Positions 45,490 to 55,332 of a stretch of 64,000 nucleotides of DNA are shown piece after piece. Location of the stretch: contig CACZXN010000007.1 in the NCBI GenBank assembly GCA_902785075.1, positions 1-64,000 of the forward strand, in the 5' to 3' direction. The translations under genes and the position numbers were made by a program. The notes under the pieces were generated by a model that worked only from the letters and a program-made list of their open reading frames with translations, was not told the DNA's origin and did no database searches. This DNA comes from an uncultured Bacteroidales bacterium (GTDB taxonomy: Bacteria > Bacteroidota > Bacteroidia > Bacteroidales > Bacteroidaceae). How positions within the stretch are numbered: position 1 is the stretch's first letter; the number at the start of each line of letters is the position of its first letter.

Positions 45490-46526
45490 ATCTTCTTTAA
45501 TTCGTCTATTTCTTTTTGTAGTTCGTTCACCTGTTTTACGAGGTTGGGCAGGTTCTTATAAGCTGCTGCACTACGAGCAAAGTTCTGGTGCTCGATTGCT
45601 GGATAACCCATCACCGTACAATTGCCCTCTTTCAATTTACGTCCTCCCGGCAGACCCGACTGAGCACCTGCATACACACGGTCACCCAATGTGATATGTC
45701 CGGCTACCCCTACCTGTCCGCCCAACATACACCACTCGCCTACCTTGCAACTACCTGCCACTCCGACCTGAGCCGACATGACAGTGTGCGAACCAACTTC
45801 TACATTATGAGCTATTTGCACCAGATTGTCAAGCTTCACACCTTTGTGCACAATCGTGCTACCCATCGTCGAGCGGTCAATACAAGTGTTGGCACCTATT
45901 TCCACATCATCCTCGATGGTGACGATGCCTATCTGCGGTATCTTCTCATATCCCTGCGCTGTCGGAGCAAATCCAAACCCGTCTGCACCTATCACACATC
46001 CTGCATGAAGTATGCAGCGATCGCCTACCACACAATCGTGATACACAACAGAATTACTATACATGATGGTGTTCTTGCCCACTTTGGCACGAGGTCCAAT
46101 CGTGGCATGCGGATGCAACTCTGCTCCGTCGCCCACCTCGGCACCATCGCCTATAGCGACAAATGGAGCAATGTAAACGTCTTTGCCCACCTTTGCTGTC
46201 TCAGCAATAAACGCCAACGAGCTGATGCCTGTACGTTTCGGTTTCATCGATTCGTAAAGTTGTAACAGTTTGCTGACTGCCTCGTAAGCGTTCTTCACCC
46301 TGATTAGTGTGGCACTAACAGGCTGTGCTGGCTTGAAATCTTCATTGACCAGCACTACTGATGAACGTGTTTCGTATAAAAAGTGTTCGTATTGAGGATT
46401 GGCAAGAAACGATATGGCTCCAGGCACTCCTTCTTCTATCTTTGCGAAGTTGTTGATGACAGCATTCGCATCACCTTCAACCGTTCCGTTAATATATGCC
46501 GCAATCTGTTGCGCAGTTATTTCCAT
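45474..46526 (-). CDS. lpxD: UDP-3-O-acylglucosamine N-acyltransferase
   Basis: 350 residues. N-terminal UDP-binding lid, then hexapeptide-repeat beta-helix, catalytic His in [13 protein letters not shown], and a C-terminal coiled-coil ([23 protein letters not shown]). It adds the second acyl chain of lipid A. First gene of the lpxD-lpxC-lpxA-pRiA4b-miaA operon; -7 box TAACTTTG at complement 46551-46558, 24 bp upstream. Confidence 0.95.
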   Translation of the reverse strand: MEITAQQIAAYINGTVEGDANAVINNFAKIEEGVPGAISFLANPQYEHFLYETRSSVVLVNEDFKPAQPVSATLIRVKNAYEAVSKLLQLYESMKPKRTGISSLAFIAETAKVGKDVYIAPFVAIGDGAEVGDGAELHPHATIGPRAKVGKNTIMYSNSVVYHDCVVGDRCILHAGCVIGADGFGFAPTAQGYEKIPQIGIVTIEDDVEIGANTCIDRSTMGSTIVHKGVKLDNLVQIAHNVEVGSHTVMSAQVGVAGSCKVGEWCMLGGQVGVAGHITLGDRVYAGAQSGLPGGRKLKEGNCTVMGYPAIEHQNFARSAAAYKNLPNLVKQVNELQKEIDELKKICKDK

Positions 46527-46550
46527 TTTGTTAAATACCTAATTAGGTTG

Positions 46551-46558
46551 CAAAGTTA
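46551..46558 (-). promoter_or_regulatory. -7 box (TAACTTTG) for the lpxD operon
   Basis: Matches the consensus on the minus strand. No clear -33 is seen. Confidence 0.6.
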
Positions 46559-46661
46559 AGCAAAAATCTTGAAATTCTATGCGGTTTACAGCATTTTTAG
46601 GTCAAAAAACATAAAATGAAGACTTCAGAACAACAAATCGTAACTAAAAGACAAGAAAAAA

Positions 46662-46692
46662 TTTGTCATCAAAGAATTTATCATTATTTTTG
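46662..46692 (+). promoter_or_regulatory. Promoter for the GH128-like gene
   Basis: TTTG (46662-46665), 19-bp spacer, TATTTTTG (46685-46692), 69 bp before the ATG. Confidence 0.7.
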
Positions 46693-46761
46693 CACTTACA
46701 ATCAAAACAAATTGTCATTAACGTCAAATTATTCAACTTTCAACAAAGAAAATAAAAAAAT

Positions 46762-49542
46762 ATGAGATTACTAACTACAATTCTATTCACACTATTTATA
46801 GCAGGAAGTATGTTGGCCGCTAACAAAAAACAGACGGTCACTCAAGTCACTTCAGCAGTATCCATCACCGAAGATGTCGATTTCATCATTACGGATGCCA
46901 CCCCTTTCACCTCAGCTGGAAGTGTAAATATCGAGAACATAGAACATGCAGTCGTCATCATCTCACGCATCAAACCCAGTGCGATCATCAAGTCGTGGAT
47001 GAACTTTATCTACATCAATGGTGAGAAAGCCGTGAACGGCACCAACTGTCAGGTTAAGATGTACAATCGTGGCGCCATCATCTTCCCATACGGAAAAAAC
47101 TACAAGCCCCTCACCTGTTATTCACAGAAGCAGTTTCAGGGAGAGTCCTCAAACGACTATTCTGAGGGCAGTAGCGGTGGATTTATGAAAGACCTTTCGA
47201 CTTCTACACTGAACAACAACATTCGTTCTTTCAAACTGAAACGTGGCTATATGGTCACTTTCGCTTTGGGACGCAGCGGATGGGGCTATAGCCGCTGTTT
47301 CATTGCCGATCAGGAAGACCTCGAAATCGACCTCCCTGCCAACATGAGCGGACGTGTGTCATCCTATCGCCTGTTCAAGTGGTTCAATGCTCATAAAGCC
47401 GGATTGGCAAGCAATGGAGACTACAATGCCAACGCAGCAGTCAATTCTTCATGGTGCTATGATTGGGCACAAGGTAACGAAAGCAACCTGCCTGACGTAG
47501 AATGGGTACCAAATCACATCTACGAAGACTGGCCTTCTCCGGCTACCTGTGGAAGCGTCACCGGTTCATGCCACATGAAGACCAATAACGAACCAGGCAA
47601 CAGCGCCGACGACCACCCTCAAAGTGTAGATGTGGTACTCGACAACTGGCAAAACCTCATGCGAACAGGCATGCGACTTTGTTCCGAGAGTTCACACGAT
47701 GGTAGCTGGAGCCACCTGCAAGCCTTCATCGATTCTATCGATGCACGCGGATGGCGATGCGACCTGCTAGACCTCCATTGCTATTGGGGAGCTCCAAGCT
47801 TCAACGACTTCAGCAGCTACTACAACCGCTATGGCGGACGTCCCATCTGGATTTCCGAATGGGTATGGGGAGCCAGTTGGAATGCCGGCAACTGGAGTAG
47901 CGGAGGCATCTTCGCCCAAGCACCCGACGGCAAGAACTCATTCTCTACCGCCAATCAGCAGAAATGCTACGATGGAACCAAACCCATCCTCGACATCCTT
48001 AATGCCAGCAAGTATGTCGAGCGATATGCATACTGGAACTCCGAAGCCGACGCATCGAAAATATACCTCAACGGACAGCTCTCCATCCTTGGAAAGTACT
48101 ATGCCAGCATGAACGACGGACTTGGCTACAATGCCTCCATACAGAAAGTGCCTAATGTGGTCTATCTCCGCCCCACCAACCTCACAGCTACCTACAACAG
48201 TACAGCTGGCAACTGCACCTTGAAGTGGAACGACCCCAACGGTGATATGCTCGACTCCGTCACAGTTGAATGCATGCGACCAGGAACAACGAAATATGCG
48301 TGGATAGGAAATGTAGCCCTCAAAGATATGGCAGCCAAAGCAGGTGCCAGCTACACCTTCACAGACCCCAATCCTGCACCAGGAGCCAATTACTATCGCA
48401 TTGCTATCTACCCTATCGGCTCGAGGACTCCCAAATACTCCACATCAGAACCCATCTCCGTCAGTTCGTCTAGCGGCAACGAACTCATCCAGTACGGACA
48501 GCTCGACGTGACAAATCTTGATGCACTCACCATCAATTTCACCACCACGATGAGCGCCACACCTGCCGTCTTTATGGGAATCGCTACGAACAAAAACAGC
48601 ACTACCAACCCCGTGAGTATCATCGACAAAGCCACTTCTAAGTCCTTCACATATAAGATGATTCCTTGGGCTTATTCGGGCACTCAGACACTCGGCACCA
48701 AAGAGTCCATCCCATTCATGGCGATGATACCAGGCAACTACCACTACGGAACGATGGACATCGAGGTGGGAAGCACCAAAGTATCAGGCGATACCATCCA
48801 AGTCACCTTCCAGCAGCCCTTCCCCGAAGGAGTATGCCCAGTAGTGATTGCCGAAACACGTCCATCCATCAAGACCAACACTGTCAACCTGCGTATCTGG
48901 GAAGTCACCCGCGCAGGCTTCAAGGCCATCGTGCTCTATGAAGGAGGAATGAACAAGCGCATCACACTCAGTCAAACCGTCAACTATATGGCATGTACAC
49001 CTGGACAAGCCACAATCGACAATCAGGTACTTCTAAGTGCCGGACATTCTGTCGACCCTATCTATGGCAGCAAAAACCAGCGACGCGTCCTCTTTCTGCA
49101 GAACAACCCAGACGGAACCATCTCAGAAGGAGCTGACTCGCTTGCACTCGAAGCCCCACTCATCTTCGGAGCACTCCAAACCTTCAACTACCCAACCGCC
49201 ACAGTCCTGCGTCGAACCATCGACTACACAACCCTCAATTCCGAAGGCAAGCTGCTCATCTATGGAACCCGCATCATACGCAATGTCGACACCTCTACCA
49301 CCTCATTCAAGAACGACCTCGCAAGCGCTGACCGATTCGGATGGATATGCCTCTCAACACCACAGCAACCATCTATCGCAGCCGACGTCAACCACGACGG
49401 AACCGTCGACACACAAGACGTACTCACCATCTACCTCGCTATGCAGAAAGGATCCACAGATGGAGCCTGTGACGTCAACAACGACGGAATCGTAGACACG
49501 CAAGACGTCCTCGCTGTCTACGAATACATCCAAAAACAATAA
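46762..49542 (+). CDS. Secreted glycoside hydrolase (GH128/Asl1-like) with dockerin-like pair
   Basis: 926 residues with signal peptide MRLLTTILFTLFIAGSMLAA. The catalytic core (about residues 205-440) has the Asl1-like/GH128 pattern: SWCYDWAQGN, HMKTNNEPGN (acid/base Glu277), DLLDLHCYW and PIWISEWVWG (nucleophile Glu366). GH128 enzymes cleave beta-1,3-glucans; this substrate is inferred. After a fibronectin-like region and a beta-rich H-type segment, the protein ends in two dockerin-type repeats (875-895 and 904-924, DVNxDGxVDTQDVLxxY). The repeats resemble those of the C10 peptidase. Confidence 0.85.
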   Translation: MRLLTTILFTLFIAGSMLAANKKQTVTQVTSAVSITEDVDFIITDATPFTSAGSVNIENIEHAVVIISRIKPSAIIKSWMNFIYINGEKAVNGTNCQVKMYNRGAIIFPYGKNYKPLTCYSQKQFQGESSNDYSEGSSGGFMKDLSTSTLNNNIRSFKLKRGYMVTFALGRSGWGYSRCFIADQEDLEIDLPANMSGRVSSYRLFKWFNAHKAGLASNGDYNANAAVNSSWCYDWAQGNESNLPDVEWVPNHIYEDWPSPATCGSVTGSCHMKTNNEPGNSADDHPQSVDVVLDNWQNLMRTGMRLCSESSHDGSWSHLQAFIDSIDARGWRCDLLDLHCYWGAPSFNDFSSYYNRYGGRPIWISEWVWGASWNAGNWSSGGIFAQAPDGKNSFSTANQQKCYDGTKPILDILNASKYVERYAYWNSEADASKIYLNGQLSILGKYYASMNDGLGYNASIQKVPNVVYLRPTNLTATYNSTAGNCTLKWNDPNGDMLDSVTVECMRPGTTKYAWIGNVALKDMAAKAGASYTFTDPNPAPGANYYRIAIYPIGSRTPKYSTSEPISVSSSSGNELIQYGQLDVTNLDALTINFTTTMSATPAVFMGIATNKNSTTNPVSIIDKATSKSFTYKMIPWAYSGTQTLGTKESIPFMAMIPGNYHYGTMDIEVGSTKVSGDTIQVTFQQPFPEGVCPVVIAETRPSIKTNTVNLRIWEVTRAGFKAIVLYEGGMNKRITLSQTVNYMACTPGQATIDNQVLLSAGHSVDPIYGSKNQRRVLFLQNNPDGTISEGADSLALEAPLIFGALQTFNYPTATVLRRTIDYTTLNSEGKLLIYGTRIIRNVDTSTTSFKNDLASADRFGWICLSTPQQPSIAADVNHDGTVDTQDVLTIYLAMQKGSTDGACDVNNDGIVDTQDVLAVYEYIQKQ

Positions 49543-49561
49543 ATAAAGGTAAGCATGATTT

Positions 49562-50260
49562 ATGGCAGAGAACGAAGTCGTTGATTATTATGATAGCATA
49601 GCGAGCCAGTACGACGAAAGTCGGTTCGGCAATAGTTACGGGATGTTTATCGATGGGCAAGAGCGAAAGGTGCTGGATCGGCTGATAGACGTTCATCAAG
49701 ACTCTTTGAGACTGGAGATAGCGTGTGGTACAGGTCGACTGACAAACTATGCAACTCATGCACTTGATGCCAGCAGCGAGATGATGAAACTGGCAATGGA
49801 GCGTCATCATCAGGTGGAGTTCAGGTGTGCCTCGGCTACGAATACGGGATATCCAGATGGAATGTTCGACTGCGTGTATGCATTCCATCTTTTTATGCAT
49901 CTGAACGAATCGGTCGTCAGCCAAATAATGGATGAAGCACATCGAATTCTAAAACCAAATGGTCGATTGATTTTCGACATTCCCTCAAAGAAACGCCGTC
50001 GATTGTTGAATCATCGTCAGGTTTCCTGGCATGGAGGAATGGAAATGGATTGCAGCAATGTAGTTGAAATGATTGGAAACAAATTCCAGCTTCGGAGACA
50101 TTATGGCATCATGATGCTGCCTGTGCATAAATTACCTGACAGAATGCGCCTTCCCCTTCAGCAATTTGATTTTTGGTTGGCTAACGGCTTGCTAAAAGAA
50201 TATAGCTCATATTTGGTTTTCGAGCTGAAATCCTCCCATATCAGCACAAACTTGCACTAG
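49562..50260 (+). CDS. Class I SAM-dependent methyltransferase
   Basis: 232 residues. Motif I is LEIACGTGRLTNYA; a following LDASSEMMKLA, GMFDCVYAFHLFMHL and the post-motif ILKPNGRLIFDIPS match the UbiE/methyltransf_11 fold. The substrate is unknown. It begins 19 bp after the GH128-like gene, so may share its transcript. Confidence 0.82.
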   Translation: MAENEVVDYYDSIASQYDESRFGNSYGMFIDGQERKVLDRLIDVHQDSLRLEIACGTGRLTNYATHALDASSEMMKLAMERHHQVEFRCASATNTGYPDGMFDCVYAFHLFMHLNESVVSQIMDEAHRILKPNGRLIFDIPSKKRRRLLNHRQVSWHGGMEMDCSNVVEMIGNKFQLRRHYGIMMLPVHKLPDRMRLPLQQFDFWLANGLLKEYSSYLVFELKSSHISTNLH

Positions 50261-50386
50261 CTGTAGAACTGTAGGAATGTGAAAGAGAGAAAGGAGAGAT
50301 TTCGGATTTCCTTTATAAAAGAAACAGAAGAACGGTTCAGGGTTAATGGCTCACGGAAGAACGATAGGTCAAACCTAAAACAAAAA

Positions 50387-50409
50387 AGGATGGGCTTTTG
50401 GCTCATCCT
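50387..50409 (-). terminator. Terminator of rpmH
   Basis: Minus-strand hairpin (9-bp arms 50387-50395 and 50401-50409, one mismatch) followed by a T-run, 22 bp past the rpmH stop. Confidence 0.75.
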
Positions 50410-50431
50410 CTGTATTTACAGCGATTCGGTA

Positions 50432-50590
50432 TTACTTCTTACCGTGGAATTCGCATGATACGGTAAGAGACTTACGTCCTTTCTTACGACGCATTGACAA
50501 TACACGACGACCGTTCTTAGTAGTCATACGCTGACGGAAACCGTGCTTGTTGATTCTCTTACGATTGTGTGGTTGGAATGTTCTTTTCAT
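50432..50590 (-). CDS. rpmH: 50S ribosomal protein L34
   Basis: 52 residues: begins [18 protein letters not shown], with the basic L34 core [25 protein letters not shown] (segment). The length is typical of Bacteroidota L34, with a short C-terminal extension. It binds 23S rRNA. It is divergent from efp, and the two promoters share a region. Confidence 0.97.
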   Translation of the reverse strand: MKRTFQPHNRKRINKHGFRQRMTTKNGRRVLSMRRKKGRKSLTVSCEFHGKK

Positions 50591-50668
50591 TGCTTTATCT
50601 TTTTAATTTTTTATTATTGTATCTGCCGTTTTTTTGTATTTCGTTTGTTTCATTGCACAAACAGCGTG

Positions 50669-50700
50669 CAAAATTAGTGATTTTAAATAAATCGACCAAA
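50669..50700 (-). promoter_or_regulatory. Promoter of rpmH
   Basis: Complement: TTTG (50697-50700), 20-bp spacer, TAATTTTG (50669-50676). The mRNA leader would be about 70 nt. Confidence 0.65.
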
Positions 50701-50726
50701 AAATTAGCGGTTTTTTGCTTACTTTT

Positions 50727-50757
50727 TTTGCTATTTTATGAAAAAGTCCTAATTTTG
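50727..50757 (+). promoter_or_regulatory. Promoter of efp
   Basis: TTTG (50727-50730), 19-bp spacer, TAATTTTG (50750-50757). Confidence 0.75.
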
Positions 50758-50846
50758 TACTCGATTTAGGGCAACATGCTCGCAAATGTAGTGAACAGTG
50801 AATTATTAAAATAAATCGTAAATTAGTAAAACTGAATTTTTGAATT

Positions 50847-51419
50847 ATGGCTATTTTAGCAGGTGATATCAAGAAAGGCGTTTGCCTCCGCCTCGATGAC
50901 GGCAAAATTTGGGTAGTGATTGACTTCCTTCACAAGAAACCCGGTAAGGGTAACACTGTGATGATTACCAAACTCCGCAACGTGGAGGATGGACGTGTAT
51001 TGGAACGTACATGGATTGTTTCGGCTAAGTTGGACGATGTGACGGTTTCGCACCAGCAGTTCCAGTACCTTTATAAGGAGGGTGAGGACATGGTGTTCAT
51101 GAACACTGAGACTTACGAGCAGATTAATATCAACAAGGATCTGATCACTGGTGGCGACTTCCTGAAGGAGGGCGAAACGATGGTGATGGCTTCAATCGAC
51201 GACCAGACGGGTGCTATCTTGACGGCTGAAGCTCCTGTTAAAATTGTGCTGAAGGTGACTTACACTGAACCTGGATTGAAGGGCGATACAGCTACCAACG
51301 CCACGAAGCCTGCTACGCTGGAAACGGGTGTAGAAATTCGTGTACCTCTCTTCATCAACGAGGGTGACTTAATCGAAGTTGACACGCGTGACGGTAGCTA
51401 CGTTTCTCGTAAGTCATAA
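50847..51419 (+). CDS. efp: Elongation factor P
   Basis: 190 residues with three beta-barrel domains. The tip loop is HKKPGKGN with the conserved Lys of Lys-type EF-P; the C-terminal EIRVPLFINEGDLIEVDTRDGSYVSR is typical. It relieves ribosome stalling at polyproline stretches. Confidence 0.96.
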   Translation: MAILAGDIKKGVCLRLDDGKIWVVIDFLHKKPGKGNTVMITKLRNVEDGRVLERTWIVSAKLDDVTVSHQQFQYLYKEGEDMVFMNTETYEQININKDLITGGDFLKEGETMVMASIDDQTGAILTAEAPVKIVLKVTYTEPGLKGDTATNATKPATLETGVEIRVPLFINEGDLIEVDTRDGSYVSRKS

Positions 51420-51440
51420 CAGACTCTAGCAACAAATACG

Positions 51441-51477
51441 AAGCACTCATGAGGTTAATCCCTGAGTGCTTTTTTTC
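51441..51477 (+). terminator. Terminator of efp
   Basis: Perfect 9-bp stem (51441-51449 with 51463-51471), then a T-run (51471-51476). Confidence 0.85.
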
Positions 51478-51521
51478 TACAAACCATGTTTAATCAAATA
51501 CCTTTTTACTTTTTATATATC

Positions 51522-53822
51522 ATGAAACGACTAATCATTCTTCCTGTATTGCTGTTTATGACCGCAATGAACTTATCTGCTCAAGTTTCTCTGAAGGCTA
51601 ACAATATTGATGAAGTACTGAAAGCTATGACGCTCGAAGAGAAGGCAACTCTGGTAGTCGGTTCGAACCGGCAGGCGGCTCCAAACCAAGCTAACGGTAT
51701 GCTGGGCGGACACTCACATCAGGTGCCGGGAGCTGCTGGCAACACGCAGGCGATTCCGCGTCTGGGTATTCCTTCAACCGTGCTGACAGACGGACCTGCG
51801 GGTGTACGAATCTCCCCTACCAGACAGAATGACAACAATACGTACTACTGCACGGGCTTCCCCGTAGGAACGGCTTTGGCGTGTACGTGGAATCAGGAAC
51901 TGGTTGAAGAGGTAGGTAGGGCTATCGGCAACGAGGTGCTGGAATACGGGTGCGACGTGTTGCTGGCTCCTGGTATGAACATTCATCGTTCTCCGCTGTG
52001 TGGCCGTAACTTTGAATACTATTCTGAGGATCCTCTGCTCACCGGAAAGATTGCAGCTGCCTACGTAAGAGGTGTGCAAAGTCAGGGGGTCGGAACGTCG
52101 ATGAAGCACTTTGCAGGTAACTCGCAGGAGACGAACCGCATGGGTGTGAACGAGGTTATGACGCAACGTACACTTCGTGAGATTTACCTGAAGGGCTTTG
52201 AGATTGCCGTGAGAGAGGCTAATCCTTGGACCATTATGTCATCGTATAATCGTCTGAATGGTCCGTTCACCCAAGAGAACAAGGAACTGCTGACCACCAT
52301 TCTCAGGGACGAATGGGGATTCAAGGGAATCGTCATGACCGACTGGACGGGACTACGCAATACGGCTGCTCAGATTATGGCAGGTAATGACTTGATGGAG
52401 CCGGGTGCTGCTAACCAGACGCAAGATGTGATTGCAAAGGTAAAAAGCGGCGAACTCAAAGAGAGTGACCTTGACATCTGTGTACGCAGAATCCTGCAAT
52501 ACATCGTCAAGACACCGAGTTTCAAGGGTTATGCTTTCTCAAACAAGCCCGACTTGAAAGGTCATGCTGCCATTACTCGAACGAGCGCTACAGAGGGTAT
52601 GGTGTTGCTAAAAAATGAACAGAACACACTCCCAATGACTGGAACGCCTACAGTGTCGGTCTTCGGTGTGACTTCGTATAATTTCATAGCAGGTGGTACA
52701 GGCTCAGGCGATGTGAACAAAGCCTATACCATCGATATGATGACAGGGCTAAAGGGTGCAGGCCTGACTGTGAACGAGAAACTAGCAAATGTCTATAAAA
52801 CCTATAAAGATTATCAGGCAAGCCTCACGGCTGCAGGACCTGCTCGTAGAGGGTGGTTCTGGGGCACTCCGAAACTAGATGAGTTGGCTATCAATAGGAA
52901 TATCATCAACGCTCAAGCTCAGGAATCGGATATCGCGATTATCACCATCGGACGACAAGCAGGCGAAGGCTCGGACCGTCAGGAAGCGAACGACTTCAAG
53001 TTGAGCGATGTGGAGCAGCAGTTGATCGACGATGTATGCGCTGCTTTCCATCAGGCAAACAAGCGTGTGGTGGTTGTGCTCAACATGGGTAACGTGATTG
53101 AGACGGCTTCATGGAAATCAAAACCTGATGCTATTCTCCTCGCATGGCAACCAGGTCAGGAGGGAGGCTATTCGGTAGCTGATGTATTAACAGGCAAGGA
53201 GAACCCATCGGGTAAGCTCTCGATGACTTGGCCTATCAACCTGTCAGATCTTCCATCAAGCGCGAACTTCCCCAATGCACGTCCGGCTGGCGCTCCTGTG
53301 GGCGGGAAGACAGAGTTCAGGGACTTCACGCTCCACAAAGAAGGCCTTGATGTGGGCTATCGCTATTTCACCACTCAAAACAAGGCTGTCTCCTACCCCT
53401 TTGGCTTCGGTCTGAGCTACACTACGTTTGTATATAGCAAAGCAAAAGTTAAGTCAACCAAGGACGGATTCGAAGCATCTATCACCATTACCAACACGGG
53501 TAGTACGGCAGGAAAAGAAGCCGTACAGCTCTATGTGTCGGCTCCTGATGGCGGACTAATCAAACCCGACCGTGAGTTGAAATCGTTTGCCAAGACACGT
53601 ATGCTGCAACTAGGTGAAAGTCAGACACTCACCATGCGAGTCACCCTCTACGACCTCGCTTCTTACAACGAAACCACACAAGCATGGGAAACCGCAGCAG
53701 GCAAATATCATGTTCATTTTGCTGCCAATGTGGATGATGTCCGTTATTGCACCATCTTCTCGTTGTCGAAAAAGCAATCCGTGAAGGCACACGATGTGAT
53801 GCGCCCTGATATGGCGCTGTAA
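51522..53822 (+). CDS. GH3-family beta-glycosidase
   Basis: 766 residues from ATG 51522. Signal (MKRLIILPVLLFMTAMNLSAQ). The GH3 N-terminal TIM-barrel has MKHFAGN and the nucleophile Asp in GIVMTDWTG; the alpha/beta sandwich and C-terminal fibronectin-III-like domain (FGFGLSYTTF, ITNTGSTAGKEAVQLYV) follow. Beta-glucosidase or beta-xylosidase activity is plausible; this is a family-level call. No promoter was clear; it lies after the efp terminator. Confidence 0.9.
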   Translation: MKRLIILPVLLFMTAMNLSAQVSLKANNIDEVLKAMTLEEKATLVVGSNRQAAPNQANGMLGGHSHQVPGAAGNTQAIPRLGIPSTVLTDGPAGVRISPTRQNDNNTYYCTGFPVGTALACTWNQELVEEVGRAIGNEVLEYGCDVLLAPGMNIHRSPLCGRNFEYYSEDPLLTGKIAAAYVRGVQSQGVGTSMKHFAGNSQETNRMGVNEVMTQRTLREIYLKGFEIAVREANPWTIMSSYNRLNGPFTQENKELLTTILRDEWGFKGIVMTDWTGLRNTAAQIMAGNDLMEPGAANQTQDVIAKVKSGELKESDLDICVRRILQYIVKTPSFKGYAFSNKPDLKGHAAITRTSATEGMVLLKNEQNTLPMTGTPTVSVFGVTSYNFIAGGTGSGDVNKAYTIDMMTGLKGAGLTVNEKLANVYKTYKDYQASLTAAGPARRGWFWGTPKLDELAINRNIINAQAQESDIAIITIGRQAGEGSDRQEANDFKLSDVEQQLIDDVCAAFHQANKRVVVVLNMGNVIETASWKSKPDAILLAWQPGQEGGYSVADVLTGKENPSGKLSMTWPINLSDLPSSANFPNARPAGAPVGGKTEFRDFTLHKEGLDVGYRYFTTQNKAVSYPFGFGLSYTTFVYSKAKVKSTKDGFEASITITNTGSTAGKEAVQLYVSAPDGGLIKPDRELKSFAKTRMLQLGESQTLTMRVTLYDLASYNETTQAWETAAGKYHVHFAANVDDVRYCTIFSLSKKQSVKAHDVMRPDMAL

Positions 53823-53862
53823 AGCTGCAACCGACAATCAAATACTTTTTTGGAACAAAAGA

Positions 53863-53897
53863 AAGGAGCACCAATGAACGACTGTGGTGCTCCTTTA
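53863..53897. terminator. Bidirectional terminator between GH3 and trpA
   Basis: Perfect 12-bp stem (53863-53874 with 53886-53897), 11-nt loop, at the convergent ends of the GH3 and trpA genes. Confidence 0.8.
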
Positions 53898-53906
53898 TGT
53901 TTTACC

Positions 53907-54692
53907 TTACTTCACTTGCGGCAATCCGATGAGTGTTCTCAGTTGGCGTATAGCCGCTTCGGGGTCGTTCAACTCTTCGAGGAGACGGACGAACTGACTG
54001 CCAATAATGGCACCCGATGCATTCGCAATTGACGTCTGATAAGTCTGGCGATTGGAAATGCCAAATCCAATCATCCTCGGATGAGTTAAGTTCATCTGGT
54101 TGATGCGGTTGAAGTAGGCTTGCTTTGCTGCATCAAATTCTTTTTGTGTTCCTGTTGTGGCTGCCGACGAAACCATATAAATGAAGCCGTCGGTGTGTTG
54201 GTCGATAAAGCGGATGCGCTCTTCACTGGTTTCGGGTGTGATGAGCATAATGACTCTAAGGTCGTACTGGTCGGCAATGGGTTTTACTTCGTTTAGATAA
54301 TCTGCAAAAGGAAGGTCGGGGATGATAACCCCATCAATACCTATACAACTGCAGGTTTTGAAGAACTCATCGTAGCCATAATGATAGATGGGGTTCATGT
54401 AGCCCATCAGTATCAACGGAATATGGACCGACTGACGGATGTCGGCTAACTGCGAGAACAGCAACCGCAAGGACATCCCATTACGGAGCGCTTTCGTGGC
54501 TGCATCCTGAATAACTGGTCCATCGGCCATCGGGTCGGAGAACGGAATGCCGACCTCAATCATGTCCACCCCATTAGCTTCAAGGGTCTGAATGGTATGA
54601 ACGGTACTGTCGAGTGTGGGATGACCCGCACAGAAATAAATGGACAGTACGTTTGACTGCTTTTTCTGGAATAATTGATTGATTCTATTCAT
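53907..54692 (-). CDS. trpA: Tryptophan synthase alpha subunit
   Basis: 261 residues. Motifs: EVGIPFSDPMADGPVIQ with the catalytic Glu/Asp region, GVIIPDLPF and GFGISNRQTY. It splits indole-glycerol phosphate and channels indole to TrpB. Last gene of the operon; overlaps trpF by 8 bp. Confidence 0.95.
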   Translation of the reverse strand: MNRINQLFQKKQSNVLSIYFCAGHPTLDSTVHTIQTLEANGVDMIEVGIPFSDPMADGPVIQDAATKALRNGMSLRLLFSQLADIRQSVHIPLILMGYMNPIYHYGYDEFFKTCSCIGIDGVIIPDLPFADYLNEVKPIADQYDLRVIMLITPETSEERIRFIDQHTDGFIYMVSSAATTGTQKEFDAAKQAYFNRINQMNLTHPRMIGFGISNRQTYQTSIANASGAIIGSQFVRLLEELNDPEAAIRQLRTLIGLPQVK

Positions 54693-55332
54693 TGTGTCTT
54701 AGTTTTTTGAGAAAGTTTCTTAGTGCTTGTACATCTTTCATGCCGGGAGCGGTCTCGAAACGGCTGTTGAGGTCGATACCGAAACAGCGAGGATGAAGGG
54801 ATGAGGATTGAGCGGCAAGAAGTGAGAGGCGTTCTGCATCATCCGGACCTATACCTCCACTGAGGAGGAATGGAGTAGAGCCTGTATAATCATCAAGCAC
54901 ACCCCAATCAAACTTCTGTCCATTTCCTCCTACCATTGGGCCTTTGGTGTCGAAAAGGAAGTAGTCAACAAGGTCCTCATATGGGTTGGTCTGCTCGAAA
55001 TCTTCAGCCATCGCAATATTGAAAGCTTTGATAATGGACAGTTGATAGTTGACAGTTGACAGTTGATTCTTAAGGCTTCGGACAAACTCTGGAGTTTCAT
55101 GACCATGTAATTGAATGACGTCAAGACGATAGTCTGCAATATGTTGCAAGATATCATCAGTGGTTGCATCAACAAACACACCCACCCGCTTACACTTCGT
55201 AGGCAAATAGTCAGGACGTTCGCCGACATAACGGCTGGAATGGGGCCAAAAGATAAACCCAATCATATCCACTCCAAGCTTCTCAACCTGGCGAATGTTG
55301 TCCGAATCGCGCATTCCGCAAACCTTTATCAT
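54685..55332 (-). CDS. trpF: Phosphoribosylanthranilate isomerase
   Basis: 215 residues. Catalytic Cys in KVCGMRD, GFIFWPHSSRYV, VIQLHGHETPEF and SGGIGPDDAE are typical. A heptamer array adds about 10 residues (LKNQLSTVNYQLSI, about 87-100) between a conserved helix and IKAFNI. It remains in frame. Overlaps trpC by 4 bp. Confidence 0.93.
   Translation of the reverse strand: MIKVCGMRDSDNIRQVEKLGVDMIGFIFWPHSSRYVGERPDYLPTKCKRVGVFVDATTDDILQHIADYRLDVIQLHGHETPEFVRSLKNQLSTVNYQLSIIKAFNIAMAEDFEQTNPYEDLVDYFLFDTKGPMVGGNGQKFDWGVLDDYTGSTPFLLSGGIGPDDAERLSLLAAQSSSLHPRCFGIDLNSRFETAPGMKDVQALRNFLKKLRHNE
55040..55067 (+). repeat. Heptanucleotide array inside trpF, 4 units
   Basis: AGTTGAT, AGTTGAC, AGTTGAC, AGTTGAT in register. 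trpF reads the opposite (stop-free) strand. Confidence 0.9.
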
